DNA from: a virus
DNA: 52,961 nt
Direction: 5' to 3' (one strand)
Virus record (IMG/VR): IMGVR_UViG_3300046535_001284
Coordinates: 1 to 52,961 of that record
Positions within the stretch are counted from its first letter, which is position 1. The number at the start of each line of letters is the position of its first letter. A program made the translations under genes and the position numbers. The notes under the pieces are model-generated. The model searched no databases, was not told the origin of the DNA, and was given only the letters and a program-made list of their open reading frames with translations. Positions 28,597-37,978 of this stretch are shown here, in pieces.

Positions 28597-28800
28597 CTAT
28601 CGTGGCCTAGGCCACATTCGAATGTCATGGTTCTGATAACGTGTACCTGCGAGGAGTCCTTGAAGCCTTGCAGTCGCTGTCTCGGTGAGAACTGTTTCGG
28701 TATCAACCCAAACTACGTTGTGGCTAACATCCTGACAGGCGTGTATAGGACCGCTGATAATCATAGGCATTGGCTGGTTACAGGTTGGACAGCGATACAT
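28597..28800 (-). CDS. zinc-ribbon small protein
   Basis: It is a 67-aa protein from ATG 28800, which overlaps the previous stop (TGATG). CPTCNQPM at residues 4-11 and HACQD give a possible zinc site. No family recognised. Confidence 0.6.
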   Translation of the reverse strand: MYRCPTCNQPMPMIISGPIHACQDVSHNVVWVDTETVLTETATARLQGLLAGTRYQNHDIRMWPRPR

Positions 28801-29669
28801 CAGAAGTCCCCATTGAATGAGAGGTCGCATCCCTGGATGCCTGTTAGGCGGAACCTTGCAGTGCCAGCACCCGAAGAGCGGCGGAACTGAATGGAGAGGT
28901 AAGTGACATTACCATTCGGGTAACCAGTGCCGTCTGTTGTATCAGTTCCGAACTGGGTATCGCGCCTCTTGATACTGAAGAGCTCGAACTCCGTAGCACC
29001 TACCGTTGTTGCCCACGTCGTAATGACTCGGTTGTTTCCGAGGTCGACGATCTGTATCTCACCACCGGTCGAAGCATCGTTCGACGCGATGATGGAGAAC
29101 TGCAGGTGCGGATGGTACATTGCCCACTGTACGATGTACAGGTCAGCAAAGGAACTGCTAGTAGACGTTATCAGTGTCGTAGGGTAGGCAGGGTAAGGAA
29201 TACGAGGGTCACCCATACCTGACCGAGCACCGTATGTGTCAGAGAGGATGGCGTAGTCAGATTTATCAGTGACAAGCGCCGTTTGGTTGCAGGTGGAGAA
29301 GTCGTAAGACCCATCAGCGTTAGGGACGGAGCCATCAACGCTATCGAACCTAAAGGATTCAGCTCCGAGAAGCCGATTCCCATCTCCGGAGTATGAGCCT
29401 GTAGGAACTGCCTGAGACCTAGTGATGACAGAAGACATACCTGTTTGGCCGAAGACATCCTCCTGAGACCCGAGGACAATTTGTCCCTCTAGTGCTTGGT
29501 CGTCTCGCTGGACATATAAGGTGCCACCGTCGATGGTGATCGACTGCTTGTTGACACCTGCGAAGGCTGTCTGAGGTGTTCTCTCCAGCCTATCGATTCG
29601 AGCCTCAAGCTCCTTGATGCGGTCAATCAAATCGCGGTCGCCGAGGCTATACTTACCAGTTCTAGCCAT
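28800..29669 (-). CDS. minor tail protein, likely receptor-binding or appendage
   Basis: It is a 289-aa protein; ATG 29669 is preferred because AGGTG lies 8 bases upstream. Residues 8-30 form a short coiled coil (LIDRIKELEARIDRLERTP), a usual trimer seed in tail fibres. The remainder is beta-rich without repeats. It sits after the hub-like gene, as host-recognition genes often do. Sequence alone does not name a family. Confidence 0.65.
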   Translation of the reverse strand: MARTGKYSLGDRDLIDRIKELEARIDRLERTPQTAFAGVNKQSITIDGGTLYVQRDDQALEGQIVLGSQEDVFGQTGMSSVITRSQAVPTGSYSGDGNRLLGAESFRFDSVDGSVPNADGSYDFSTCNQTALVTDKSDYAILSDTYGARSGMGDPRIPYPAYPTTLITSTSSSFADLYIVQWAMYHPHLQFSIIASNDASTGGEIQIVDLGNNRVITTWATTVGATEFELFSIKRRDTQFGTDTTDGTGYPNGNVTYLSIQFRRSSGAGTARFRLTGIQGCDLSFNGDF

Positions 29670-30774
29670 TGTCATCACCTACGAAGACGAGGTCGTACGA
29701 CTCTACCTGATCCCCTGTTGGAGGACTAAGAGTCCACTTAGCGATGCGGGCAGCGAAGTCGAAGCCCCGTGGGTTGCGTGCATCCTTGATAACTACTCGA
29801 ACGGAGTCACCCAAACCCCAAGCACCGAACTCAGGCACTAGCTCGCCTTTCATTGTTGCCTTGATTACTATCTTAGGCGCCTTACGTGTTGCGAGCTCCT
29901 GCTCAGCAAGTAGCTGAATGCGAGAGGGATCTTGAACATCTTTGTAAGACGCTATGTAATCCCATCGAGGCCATCCGCGAAGTGCTACAAGGTCTGACAC
30001 AGCCTTCCCCAGAACAAGCTTCGAGCCGTCTCCTGCACCTATTGCAAAGGCCGTAGTTGCCGCGTCTCCACCAGATTCGACCTGATAGTAGTTTAGGATA
30101 TCACCAGGATATTCAAACACCAGACTGTTATCAGTCGCTGTTTCTCCTAGTCGAGGGTACCCAACGACGAGCCTCCTTAAGTAGTCTGAGCCAACTCTGT
30201 CACACTGGATGTACCAGTCGAACCCGAAAGAGCTATCGCTAAGCTCGTGCATAGCTTCGCCGTATAACTTTTTGTCCGAGCTAAGAACTTGAACGTTACC
30301 AATGAAGCTGAAGATTGGATCGTCACCAAGTGCGTAGGGTACTATCGGATTCGAGATGCTCAGATTTCGGCCTTCGTCACTGTGCTGCATGTTCGTCCAC
30401 AGCGAGAGGAAACAGTTCACAGGATGATCAGGGCCTATGGTGATGTCATTCTCGATGATCTGGTGGTCCGGGTAGTATTCGAACGACTGACAGAAAAGCT
30501 GGAGGTCTTTCGACTGACTCTGGTAGGTTCTGCTCCAGACGTAACCACCCCAGATCACCTTTGCGTTACGTTCAGCAATGACGAAACTGTAACCTGGGAT
30601 GGTTGCATCTATGACATCTTGGTTGCGTAGACCAGTCTGGTCTAGATGGATTGTACCGTCAAGCCGTCCACCAGTATTGAGCTCCAGGTCCATATAGGTG
30701 CCACCCAAGGGCAACTCAGCAACTACCCCTGGCACGCGCAAGGACCCGAAGTAGTATCGGTAGTCGGCGACCAT
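29662..30774 (-). CDS. minor tail protein, hub-like
   Basis: It is a 370-aa protein. The N-terminal half has beta segments such as VIWGGYVWSRTYQSQSKDLQ, and the C-terminal part ends in IAKWTLSPPTGDQVESYDLV. This is the layout of actinophage minor tail proteins resembling the gp27/Tal hub, where a helical repeat (LLAEQELATRKAPKIVI) joins two barrels. It follows the lysin gene. Family assignment rests on pattern only. Confidence 0.7.
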   Translation of the reverse strand: MVADYRYYFGSLRVPGVVAELPLGGTYMDLELNTGGRLDGTIHLDQTGLRNQDVIDATIPGYSFVIAERNAKVIWGGYVWSRTYQSQSKDLQLFCQSFEYYPDHQIIENDITIGPDHPVNCFLSLWTNMQHSDEGRNLSISNPIVPYALGDDPIFSFIGNVQVLSSDKKLYGEAMHELSDSSFGFDWYIQCDRVGSDYLRRLVVGYPRLGETATDNSLVFEYPGDILNYYQVESGGDAATTAFAIGAGDGSKLVLGKAVSDLVALRGWPRWDYIASYKDVQDPSRIQLLAEQELATRKAPKIVIKATMKGELVPEFGAWGLGDSVRVVIKDARNPRGFDFAARIAKWTLSPPTGDQVESYDLVFVGDDNG

Positions 30775-30777
30775 GTG

Positions 30778-31827
30778 CTACGCCGTAGGCTCTACTGCAG
30801 AACCAGTCTTTCCTGAGCCGCTCCCTGTCGCCGAGCCACTCGTCGAGACCGAGATGCTCACCGGGTGCACGTGATCAGCAGAGACACCCGATCCGCCCCC
30901 TGCGCTCGAAGCGAGCTTGCCACAGAGCTGTGTGACTGCGGTCTGGTAGTCCTTGTTCGCCACGTCAGCAGGACGAACCTCGACGATGGGCGGCCAGCCG
31001 GCCTTCTGCTCCAACGCATCCCACACGGGCGCTGTCTCCCGGGTGCGATACCAAGGCCCGTCCGTGATGTGAACGACGCCATCGAGACCCGACGGTGTGT
31101 CCTTGAGGCCGATGAACTTGTAGCGTGTAGGCATATCTACCCCTCCTTGTGGTGCCGGAACTTTGACTGCAAGGGCTCTGAGCATGTCTTCCTCAGACCC
31201 TCTGAAGGCGTTCGCGTCGCAGGTAGTCTGCCCTGCGATGGTGGCGTTGCTCCCGTACTGCAGGTAGAACGGATTGACAGGACCTGACCACCGAGCACTG
31301 GTATTACCCGGATAGATCGAGCGGTAGGGTCCTACAGGGTTAGAGCCATACTTGCTTGACCACCAGCGGTACAGCAGGCCGGTGAGAGATTGGCCGTAGT
31401 GCCACTGAGGTGTGTACGAGAACTCCCGCTCCCAGACGACCGCGTCAGGTGCAGCGGCCCTGACAGCAGCGAGGAAGCCGTTCACCTCGGCGATCGTTGG
31501 TGTCGTCAGGTAGTTGAAGGGCTCAGCGTCGGCCATGATGTTGAAGCAAGGGTGCTTCCGCCACCATGGGATGAGAGCATCGAGCCTCTGGAGTAGCCAC
31601 GTAGCCTGGTTCTGAATCGATCTTCCGCCGTGCAGAACGTGGTAAGCACCCAGCGAAGGAATCCCAAAGCTTCGAGCCGCCTCGATGCTCGACTTGAATT
31701 CAGGGTCCTCGTAGTAGTGATCACCGTCGGTCAGCTTGTGGAGGAAGTTCGATAGGCCATCACGTGATGTAGGTGGAGCGTCGTAGTGACTCGTGTCCCA
31801 GCCAAAGGCTGTGTCAGTCGCTGTCAT
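30778..31827 (-). CDS. endolysin, GH25 muramidase
   Basis: It is a 349-aa protein from ATG 31827 (GGGTGGG upstream; longer starts lie in the gene before). FGWDTSHYD starts the GH25 barrel. FNIMADAEPF carries the catalytic Asp-X-Glu near residue 97. VVWEREFSYTPQWHYG and NPFYLQYGSN follow in order. Residues 230-349 are a linker and a Gly/Ser tail, perhaps for wall binding. It should cut the glycan chain of peptidoglycan during lysis or, given its place among tail genes, at entry. Confidence 0.85.
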   Translation of the reverse strand: MTATDTAFGWDTSHYDAPPTSRDGLSNFLHKLTDGDHYYEDPEFKSSIEAARSFGIPSLGAYHVLHGGRSIQNQATWLLQRLDALIPWWRKHPCFNIMADAEPFNYLTTPTIAEVNGFLAAVRAAAPDAVVWEREFSYTPQWHYGQSLTGLLYRWWSSKYGSNPVGPYRSIYPGNTSARWSGPVNPFYLQYGSNATIAGQTTCDANAFRGSEEDMLRALAVKVPAPQGGVDMPTRYKFIGLKDTPSGLDGVVHITDGPWYRTRETAPVWDALEQKAGWPPIVEVRPADVANKDYQTAVTQLCGKLASSAGGGSGVSADHVHPVSISVSTSGSATGSGSGKTGSAVEPTA

Positions 31828-32011
31828 CGTCCCACCCTTCAGGTGGCGGAACATGCTTGTGGCCGCCACTCAGTACCTTGTGGCAACCTACGCAGTTGAA
31901 GTACGGCCCCTGTGGGTCTTCGAGCTCCTGAGCCGGGACGAGCACGTCATCAGGATATCGTTCACCACACAGTGAGGTGTGTCCTTCAACTCCAACGTGG
32001 TAGACCTTCAT
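31814..32011 (-). CDS. small Cys/His protein before the lysin
   Basis: It is a 65-aa protein from ATG 32011 behind GGGAGGG. HTSLCGERY and FNCVGCHKVL hold three Cys and several His, a likely zinc site of the kind 'h.s.CGe....C..C' common in small actinophage proteins. It overlaps the lysin start by 14 bases. Confidence 0.65.
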   Translation of the reverse strand: MKVYHVGVEGHTSLCGERYPDDVLVPAQELEDPQGPYFNCVGCHKVLSGGHKHVPPPEGWDDDSD

Positions 32012-32020
32012 TCACCCTCC

Positions 32021-32593
32021 CTACGGAATTAGTCCATACCCTTGAAGCTTGGTCGTGAGCCAGGCGTCGATGTCGAACGGGCGGCGGAAGGCGCACCGCA
32101 GCTGGCCGTAGTCCTGCATGACCGGCATCGTCCAACCTGCCTGCGCCGCAGTGCTCTCTCCTGTGCAGGTGTACTGCAGCCAGTGGTGGTCGGGGGTCAC
32201 ACCCTCGGACCCGTTGCAGTGCCACAGCGTGCTGGCGTGGCGTACGCCGTGGTGGATGGCGAGGTTGGTGTTCTCGCCCAGGTCCTCGATGAGCTCGATG
32301 CCCTTGTAGCTGGCGTGGACGATGCCACCCGCGTCGGCGGGGTGATCGTTGAGGTAGAGGCCGTCGACGATCGACACGTTCGTGTTGTACGGCTCGGTGA
32401 TCTCGCACCGGGTGAGGATCAGCAGCTCTTCACCGACCTGCGGCGCGGCGAGAAGGTCGATCTCGAAGATGACCCGGGCCTGGCTGTAGTCCAGCATCAC
32501 CGGCATCGACGTCTCGAGTTCCGCCCACCCATTCGGGCCGGGGCCGGGATCGTTGTTGCCGACGCCGAAGTACTCCTCGTTGTAGATAGTCAC
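32021..32593 (-). CDS. minor tail protein with internal repeat
   Basis: It is a 190-aa protein with an internal duplication: SMPVMLDYSQARVIFE (about 30-45) matches TMPVMQDYGQLRCAFR (about 154-169). Between them lie beta strands and a Cys pair. Codon use is GC-richer than in the flanking tail genes, hinting at exchange. A host-contacting structural protein is likely; no family recognised. Confidence 0.65.
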   Translation of the reverse strand: MTIYNEEYFGVGNNDPGPGPNGWAELETSMPVMLDYSQARVIFEIDLLAAPQVGEELLILTRCEITEPYNTNVSIVDGLYLNDHPADAGGIVHASYKGIELIEDLGENTNLAIHHGVRHASTLWHCNGSEGVTPDHHWLQYTCTGESTAAQAGWTMPVMQDYGQLRCAFRRPFDIDAWLTTKLQGYGLIP

Positions 32594-32601
32594 GCATTCT
32601 C

Positions 32602-33801
32602 CTATTGTAGAGTCATTACGATTACGACACCCGCAGCTCCAGCGCCACCAGCTACAGCGGCTCCTGTATCTGTAGTTGCTCCGCCTGAGCCTCCACCGCC
32701 ATACTGCCCGCCTGCTACGCCTGCGACTGATGCAGGAGATGAACCAAGTGAGTTAGCTAAAGCGCCACCGCCAAGTACTGCGTCGCCGCCATGACCACTA
32801 GTACACCGGGATACTGCGCCAAAGCCTGCACCACCAGCTCCACCCTTTGACCCGATACCAGTTCCTACAGTAACGACGCCAGCAGTTCCACCAGCACCAC
32901 CGCTAGCACCGATGGCAGTAGCAGTAGCAGCTGTGGTCTGACCGCCGGTACCACCTGTTGTGGTGATAGCAGCGCCGAACGATGAAGCTCCACCAGAGTT
33001 ACCAGCACCACCAACGACGCCTGTACCGCCAGCTCCTACGGTGACAGTTACTGTCGCAGCCAACAGTGCCGCATCGATCCAGGCCTCAGCGTAGCTACCA
33101 GCTCCTCCGCCGCCACCCTTCGAGTTCTGACCACCAGCACCAACGCTAGCACCTCCGCCAGCTCCTCCACCAGCCTGGACCCTTGCCCATACCCACCGAG
33201 CTGTTGAAGGCTTCGTCCACGTACCGCTAGCAGTGAAGAGTTGAATGTCAGGCGGAACTGAACCTGCATTGCTGCCGAGGTAGGTTCGCATGTCAGTGAT
33301 GTTGGCGTTGGTAATGCTCGCCGCACCATTTGCTACGGCGACGTCAGCGAGGCGGATTGAGTTAGCAGGTGCAGCCGGGTGCACAGGTGAGCCTGCAGGT
33401 GTACCTGCGACAACGACCAGCGAAGCCGCATCAACACCGCCTGAGTACTGCGTGTCCTGAACCTTGAAGAACACACTATCGATACGAGGTAGACCAGAAC
33501 CGTTAGCACCGATCGCAAGAGTCACATCGGCATCGTTCATAACGCCATACGCACCCTGCGTGCCTGATTCTGTACCCGGAATCCAGGCTACACCAGACTT
33601 GACAACTACTGACATGCCTGGCGTACCTGATTGGGTAACTTGCAGCTTGTTGCCTAGGTACGGCTGTACACCACCGGCTGGGATGAGAGATGCCGCGCCA
33701 ATAGCTGGACCGAAGGCGCCCCCGATGTACGATCGCATCTGAGAGGCAGTGTGCGTAGCCCCAGCATTCTGTAGCCACCCAGGTGGGTTAAGAACTGTCA
33801 C
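32602..33801 (-). CDS. Gly-rich tail fibre-like protein
   Basis: It is a 399-aa protein. GTG 33801 has GGAGG at normal spacing; the upstream TTG would place that site inside the gene. Residues 1-185 resemble an N-terminal tail-attachment domain (NPPGWLQNAGATHTASQMRS). Residues 195-399 are a Gly-rich domain (GGGAGGGASVGAGGQNSKGG) as seen in phage fibre tips. It is expected at the tail end, contacting the host. Confidence 0.75.
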   Translation of the reverse strand: MTVLNPPGWLQNAGATHTASQMRSYIGGAFGPAIGAASLIPAGGVQPYLGNKLQVTQSGTPGMSVVVKSGVAWIPGTESGTQGAYGVMNDADVTLAIGANGSGLPRIDSVFFKVQDTQYSGGVDAASLVVVAGTPAGSPVHPAAPANSIRLADVAVANGAASITNANITDMRTYLGSNAGSVPPDIQLFTASGTWTKPSTARWVWARVQAGGGAGGGASVGAGGQNSKGGGGGAGSYAEAWIDAALLAATVTVTVGAGGTGVVGGAGNSGGASSFGAAITTTGGTGGQTTAATATAIGASGGAGGTAGVVTVGTGIGSKGGAGGAGFGAVSRCTSGHGGDAVLGGGALANSLGSSPASVAGVAGGQYGGGGSGGATTDTGAAVAGGAGAAGVVIVMTLQ

Positions 33802-33803
33802 CC

Positions 33804-34658
33804 TTACCTCCAAGCATTTCGGAACGAGATAACGGCTGGCCCACCACTACTGCTGCCACCGCCATAGACGATGTTAGTTACGCCAGGGTTAAAGAGCCAC
33901 CAGTCAGGACGCTGTAGCGTGTTACGAAGGTTGATATTCCCGTTAAGCGTGACCGTACGGTTCCCGAGGTCAATCGTCAGAATGTCGGAAGCACCAAGTG
34001 TGACAACGAAGTCCAACGAGAGCCCATCAGTCACGTTGATGATGCGCGGGTTAACAGCAGGCCCAGGAATGGTAATAACTGCCGGTGTGGGTCTGTTGCC
34101 TCCGACGGTCACGTCTGCGCCTGATACAGGAACTACTACACCGAAGCTGAGATTGAACCCGAAGCTAAAGGCGAAGCCAGTAGTTGCAGGACCACCGAAA
34201 GGTGCGGATGCTCCTTGGAGTGTGTTATCGTAGAAGCGAGGATCCTCCGCATACATTAGGAACTGTACGGGAATGATGCCTATGCGCCGACCCTGATCCC
34301 ACCTGTATCGACAGCCACGAGGCTTGACGAATATAACACGCTCATACACACCCGGTATCTTGAACACGAGTGCAACCGGAGTCGCTCTTGGTGCAAAGTT
34401 CTGCTTCAGGCTATCGAGGTACGTCTCCACAGTGCTGACATCGCCATAGACGGTTCCGTCGAGAATGACATCTCTACCAGTCTCAAACTCGGCATCCATG
34501 AATCCACCGTCTACACCCTCATGCTCGCGGATGGTCTCGCGGAAGGGTGTCGAATCAAACCCTGTCACTTGCTCGATGTCCGTAAACGGTGGTCCCGAGC
34601 TGTCGGTATTCAGAATGGGCCCGTTATCGAGCTGCCATGTCAGGTCTGCCAGTACCAT
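33804..34658 (-). CDS. distal tail protein (Dit-like)
   Basis: It is a 284-aa protein from ATG 34658 behind GAGG. The N terminus (LADLTWQLDNGPILNTDSSG) and GRDVILDGTVYGD fit the siphophage distal tail fold, with RRIGIIPVQFLMYAEDPRFY before the C-terminal galectin-like part. It lies directly after the tape measure gene, the standard place. It joins the tube to the tip complex. Confidence 0.8.
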   Translation of the reverse strand: MVLADLTWQLDNGPILNTDSSGPPFTDIEQVTGFDSTPFRETIREHEGVDGGFMDAEFETGRDVILDGTVYGDVSTVETYLDSLKQNFAPRATPVALVFKIPGVYERVIFVKPRGCRYRWDQGRRIGIIPVQFLMYAEDPRFYDNTLQGASAPFGGPATTGFAFSFGFNLSFGVVVPVSGADVTVGGNRPTPAVITIPGPAVNPRIINVTDGLSLDFVVTLGASDILTIDLGNRTVTLNGNINLRNTLQRPDWWLFNPGVTNIVYGGGSSSGGPAVISFRNAWR

Positions 34659-34659
34659 A

Positions 34660-37269
34660 CTACCTCGCCCCCAACAGGAAGCCGAGTTCAGTAGCGTGCT
34701 TGGTTGGGCTAATCTCCTGAGTGTGCACCGTAATGTTCTGGACAACCTGATTAGGCTGCCTGTAGTTAGGACTCTGCGTGAGGAAGGCTGCAGTGTTTCG
34801 TACTCCGCTAGCTGCGTCTGTAGCTGGTGTAGGCATTGATGCCATACCCGCAGCTAGCTGCCGCATGATGGTCTGGCCTGCGTAGTACATACCACCGTAG
34901 CCTGCTAGTGGTCCCTTCTTCGCAGGTGAATGCGGGAAGTGATCTCTAATCGTTCCTGCAGCAATACCGACGACGTCGCCGAGCTCGCTGAGCTTGTTCT
35001 TAATACCCTGAATCAGTCCACTGATGATGTTCTCACCAGCGCTAAGCAGGAGCTGCGAGGTGTCGCCGATTGCTGCAATGATCTTGTCGGGTATACTCCT
35101 GAGGAAGTCAACCATCGCTGAGAAGGCGTCCATAACCTGCTTGCTGGCGATGTGCCCATGATCGCCGAGGCTGCTAAACCAGTGGATGAGAGCCTTAATG
35201 ATCTCGATGGTAAGTGTAAGTGCTCCCATGACTAGCTTCATAGTCTCGATGAAGAGGAGGAACGCCCCGATAACAATAGAGCCACCGACTACTATAGCGA
35301 GGAACAGCAGCAGGAGAGCGACCTTCGCGATCCACTTCAGGAGATAGATTGCGACGACGATAAGCTGGTCGATCGTCTCCTTGTGTTTCTTGTAGAACTT
35401 TATCGCCTCGTCAATAGCTGGAATGAGGAGGTTGTGAATGATCCAGGCTAGGTACTCAAACGCATTCGTGGCGAAGTCCTTAATGTCTCCGCCGAGCTCC
35501 TTAAGAGCCGGGATGAGCTCATCCCAAATCTTCTTACGGATCTTCTCAGCCACTGGGAGGAAATCGTCGCGCATGAACTTGGCGAAGTCCCTAATCGCCG
35601 GTAGAGCCTTATCCTCGAATGCCCTCTTGATACCCTCAGCTGTTGGTAGGATCGCTTCCTTGTAGATAGTCTTGAGTCTATTGAACGTATCAATGACGAT
35701 GTCTCGGAACGCTTTACTTCTCTTCCAACCAATTACGAATATTGCAGTAAGACCGAGCAGTCCGATCACCAGTGCAGAGACTGCTCCAACCAAGATGAAG
35801 AATGCAGAACCTGCAGTTACGATAGCTGCAGTAATACCAGCCAGGATACCCAGGAACGCTACAATGATACCGGCAACGACCATCATAGCCGCGCCGAGTA
35901 GAAGTGCAATCGAGATCCACTTCTTCGTCGCAGGGTCGAGATCGTTGAACATGTCGATTATCTTGCCTAGGTATGTCAGGATGACGATGAACGCAGGTGT
36001 TACACCTTCGCCCAGAGCAACTGCTGCGACCTTGAGTTTGTTTCTGAGGAGACTTGTCTTAGCTGAGACGGTATCAGCCATCGTTGCATAAGCCTTCTGG
36101 AACTGTCCAGAGGCCTGATTCATGTCGGTCAGGAAGCCAACGAAGTCCTCGAGCTGGCCTGGCTTGAGTAGAATCTGATCCAGGAACCGTCGAGCCTGAA
36201 TTGTACCGCCAGAGCCCTTGAACAGGTCGACAAGAGCTCCGACTCGATCCTTGTTAGGCAGCTTGAGCAGGTACTTCTGCAAGTTCCGTAGAATGTCAAC
36301 AAGAGGCAGCATGTTGCCCTTGACATCTCGTACCCCGATGCCGAGCTGCTCCATGTTGTGAACAGACTTAGGATTGGATACAGCGTCCAATGCTCGAGCA
36401 GCAGACGTAGACGCCATAGCTGCACTGAGACCGTTACGAGTAAGGAACGCCAGCATCGCAGCGACTGTCTGGAAGTTCTGTCCAGCACGTGTCGCTGAAG
36501 GCACAACCCGACCGAATATCTTCGCGAACTCGCCGTAGGTACCGACGCCCTTTCGAACCAGCTGGAACTGGATGTCGAGAACATCGTTGACCTTGTCAAG
36601 CGGAATCTTGAAGGCGTTCAAGATCGGAATAGTACCACGAGTAGCATCTTGCAGTGAGACCTGACCTGCTACAGCTGTCTTAGCGAACCCTTCGAGCAGG
36701 ATCTTAGCCTGGGCGACATTCGCGTTGGTGGATGAGAAGATGTCGTACAGCTCAGGCTGAATCTCCTCAAACGGTACTGCGATGTTCTTAGCTACATCCA
36801 GACCGACCTGCGAGAGCTCGGACAGCGACGTCTTGAACCCATCGACCTGGGTCATGGTCAGAGCGACTTGCCTAGCGTACTCAACAGACATCTGAGTCGT
36901 CTTGGCAAGAATCGCGATGCTTGCGCCACCAACTAGGACGAGACCGGAACCTACAGTGATGAGCGTAGAGCTCAACGTCTGCATCGCATTGGTGAGACGT
37001 AGGACACGTCTATGGTTGCGCTCGAGTTCTTGAGCCTGCGTGCGAAGCTGGCGAGCCAGCAGGCGCTGATGGTCGATATCTGCCTGAGCAGCGCCTGCTG
37101 CCTCTAGCTCAGCTGCACGGAGAGTAGCTATGCCAGCAGCATTGCGAAGTTGTTCCGCCTGTGCAAGGGCATTAGCCCGGGTCAACTCGCGACCAAAGCC
37201 TCGAATAACTCGCGACGCCTCATCCCTAGCCTTCAGGACAAGGTACAAGTTCCGAGTTGCAATGGCCAC
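34660..37269 (-). CDS. tail tape measure protein
   Basis: It is an 869-aa protein from GTG 37269. It has a long helical N terminus with heptads (AEQLRNAAGIATLRAAELEA), an SSTNANVAQAKILLEGFAKT segment of the TP901/PhageMin type, and several hydrophobic helices at about 430-530 and 650-700. A single reading frame of this size after the G/GT chaperone genes identifies it. At about 1.5 angstroms per residue it predicts a tail near 130 nm. Confidence 0.93.
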   Translation of the reverse strand: MAIATRNLYLVLKARDEASRVIRGFGRELTRANALAQAEQLRNAAGIATLRAAELEAAGAAQADIDHQRLLARQLRTQAQELERNHRRVLRLTNAMQTLSSTLITVGSGLVLVGGASIAILAKTTQMSVEYARQVALTMTQVDGFKTSLSELSQVGLDVAKNIAVPFEEIQPELYDIFSSTNANVAQAKILLEGFAKTAVAGQVSLQDATRGTIPILNAFKIPLDKVNDVLDIQFQLVRKGVGTYGEFAKIFGRVVPSATRAGQNFQTVAAMLAFLTRNGLSAAMASTSAARALDAVSNPKSVHNMEQLGIGVRDVKGNMLPLVDILRNLQKYLLKLPNKDRVGALVDLFKGSGGTIQARRFLDQILLKPGQLEDFVGFLTDMNQASGQFQKAYATMADTVSAKTSLLRNKLKVAAVALGEGVTPAFIVILTYLGKIIDMFNDLDPATKKWISIALLLGAAMMVVAGIIVAFLGILAGITAAIVTAGSAFFILVGAVSALVIGLLGLTAIFVIGWKRSKAFRDIVIDTFNRLKTIYKEAILPTAEGIKRAFEDKALPAIRDFAKFMRDDFLPVAEKIRKKIWDELIPALKELGGDIKDFATNAFEYLAWIIHNLLIPAIDEAIKFYKKHKETIDQLIVVAIYLLKWIAKVALLLLFLAIVVGGSIVIGAFLLFIETMKLVMGALTLTIEIIKALIHWFSSLGDHGHIASKQVMDAFSAMVDFLRSIPDKIIAAIGDTSQLLLSAGENIISGLIQGIKNKLSELGDVVGIAAGTIRDHFPHSPAKKGPLAGYGGMYYAGQTIMRQLAAGMASMPTPATDAASGVRNTAAFLTQSPNYRQPNQVVQNITVHTQEISPTKHATELGFLLGAR

Positions 37270-37271
37270 AG

Positions 37272-37906
37272 TTACCCTCCCTTCGGATGATCCCTCTCCG
37301 CCCTCTTAGCATCTGCCGTAAGTACCATCTGCGCTAAGTGAACGAAGTACGCATCTTGATCGAAGAGCCCTCCTGCTCGGGGTAGTGTCCCTAACGCTTG
37401 ACAAGTTCTCACCAAAGAAACGACCTCAGCAGCTTCATCGTCAAGTTTCCGGTTCATCACGATAGCCGCTTCGATTCGAAACTTAAGTGACGGAACTATT
37501 TTCCCGAGCCGTCCACCGAACTCGTTGACGACGACCGCTCGAAGTCGTTCAGGTCGCCGATGAGCTCAGAAATCTCTGCGCCGACTCGCGGGTCGAGACT
37601 CTTCACGTCATGTGCCTTCGTGAAGTCGAGTGCCTTGTCGTTCTCGTCCGTGAGGTTGTGTCCTGCGACACAGCGTGCGAACTCGAGGTACGTCGCGAGC
37701 TCGTTGATGATCGACACTTCAGCATCGATGTTCTTCGTCGTCGAGTCCATACCGAGTCGCATGCGCATCGCTTCGGCGTCCTTGGCGAGCTTCTCGCCGT
37801 AGGACAGACGACGAAGCTCAACCCAGCCGCCTTCCTCGGTATCGGTCTCCGGAACAGTCTTGAGCTCGAACCTCTCTACTGTCTTCAGTACTGTTGCCCT
37901 TGGCAT
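37272..37906 (-). CDS. tail assembly chaperone GT, -1 frameshift product
   Basis: The slippery heptamer G-GGA-AAA (37505-37499) lies immediately before the TAG of the G frame. A -1 slip reads ATA GTT CCG and continues with no stop through MNRKLDDEAAEVVSLVRTCQ to 37272. The fusion would be about 211 aa. This is the classic lambda G/GT arrangement just upstream of the tape measure gene. Few ribosomes are expected to slip. Confidence 0.88.
37496..37906 (-). CDS. tail assembly chaperone G
   Basis: It is a 136-aa protein from ATG 37906 behind GGAGGG. The helical middle (YGEKLAKDAEAMRMRLGMDS, ATYLEFARCVAGHNL) is typical for G proteins that coat the tape measure during assembly. It ends Gly-Ser-Gly-Lys at the slippery site. 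Only the fused form carries the T domain. Confidence 0.83.
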   Translation of the reverse strand: MPRATVLKTVERFELKTVPETDTEEGGWVELRRLSYGEKLAKDAEAMRMRLGMDSTTKNIDAEVSIINELATYLEFARCVAGHNLTDENDKALDFTKAHDVKSLDPRVGAEISELIGDLNDFERSSSTSSVDGSGK

Positions 37907-37918
37907 TTCACCCTCCTA

Positions 37919-37975
37919 GTCAACCGGGGCCCCTGCAGAACAATCCCCACAGGGGCCCGCAATTTGGTTCCGCAG
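37919..37975 (-). promoter_or_regulatory. conserved CCTGTGGG / CCGGTTGAC leader element
   Basis: On the minus strand GGGCCCCTG pairs with CAGGGGCCC around TGGGGATTGTTCTG, then CCGGTTGAC and the ribosome binding site of the 37906 gene. It matches 50020-50066 and 8311-8351 in the sense direction. Confidence 0.5.
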
Positions 37976-37978
37976 TGC

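Noticed and set aside
32042-32794. 250-aa rightward open frame
   Set aside because: It lies opposite the minor tail and Gly-rich genes; its low-complexity Pro/Ala end mirrors the Gly repeats of the real gene.
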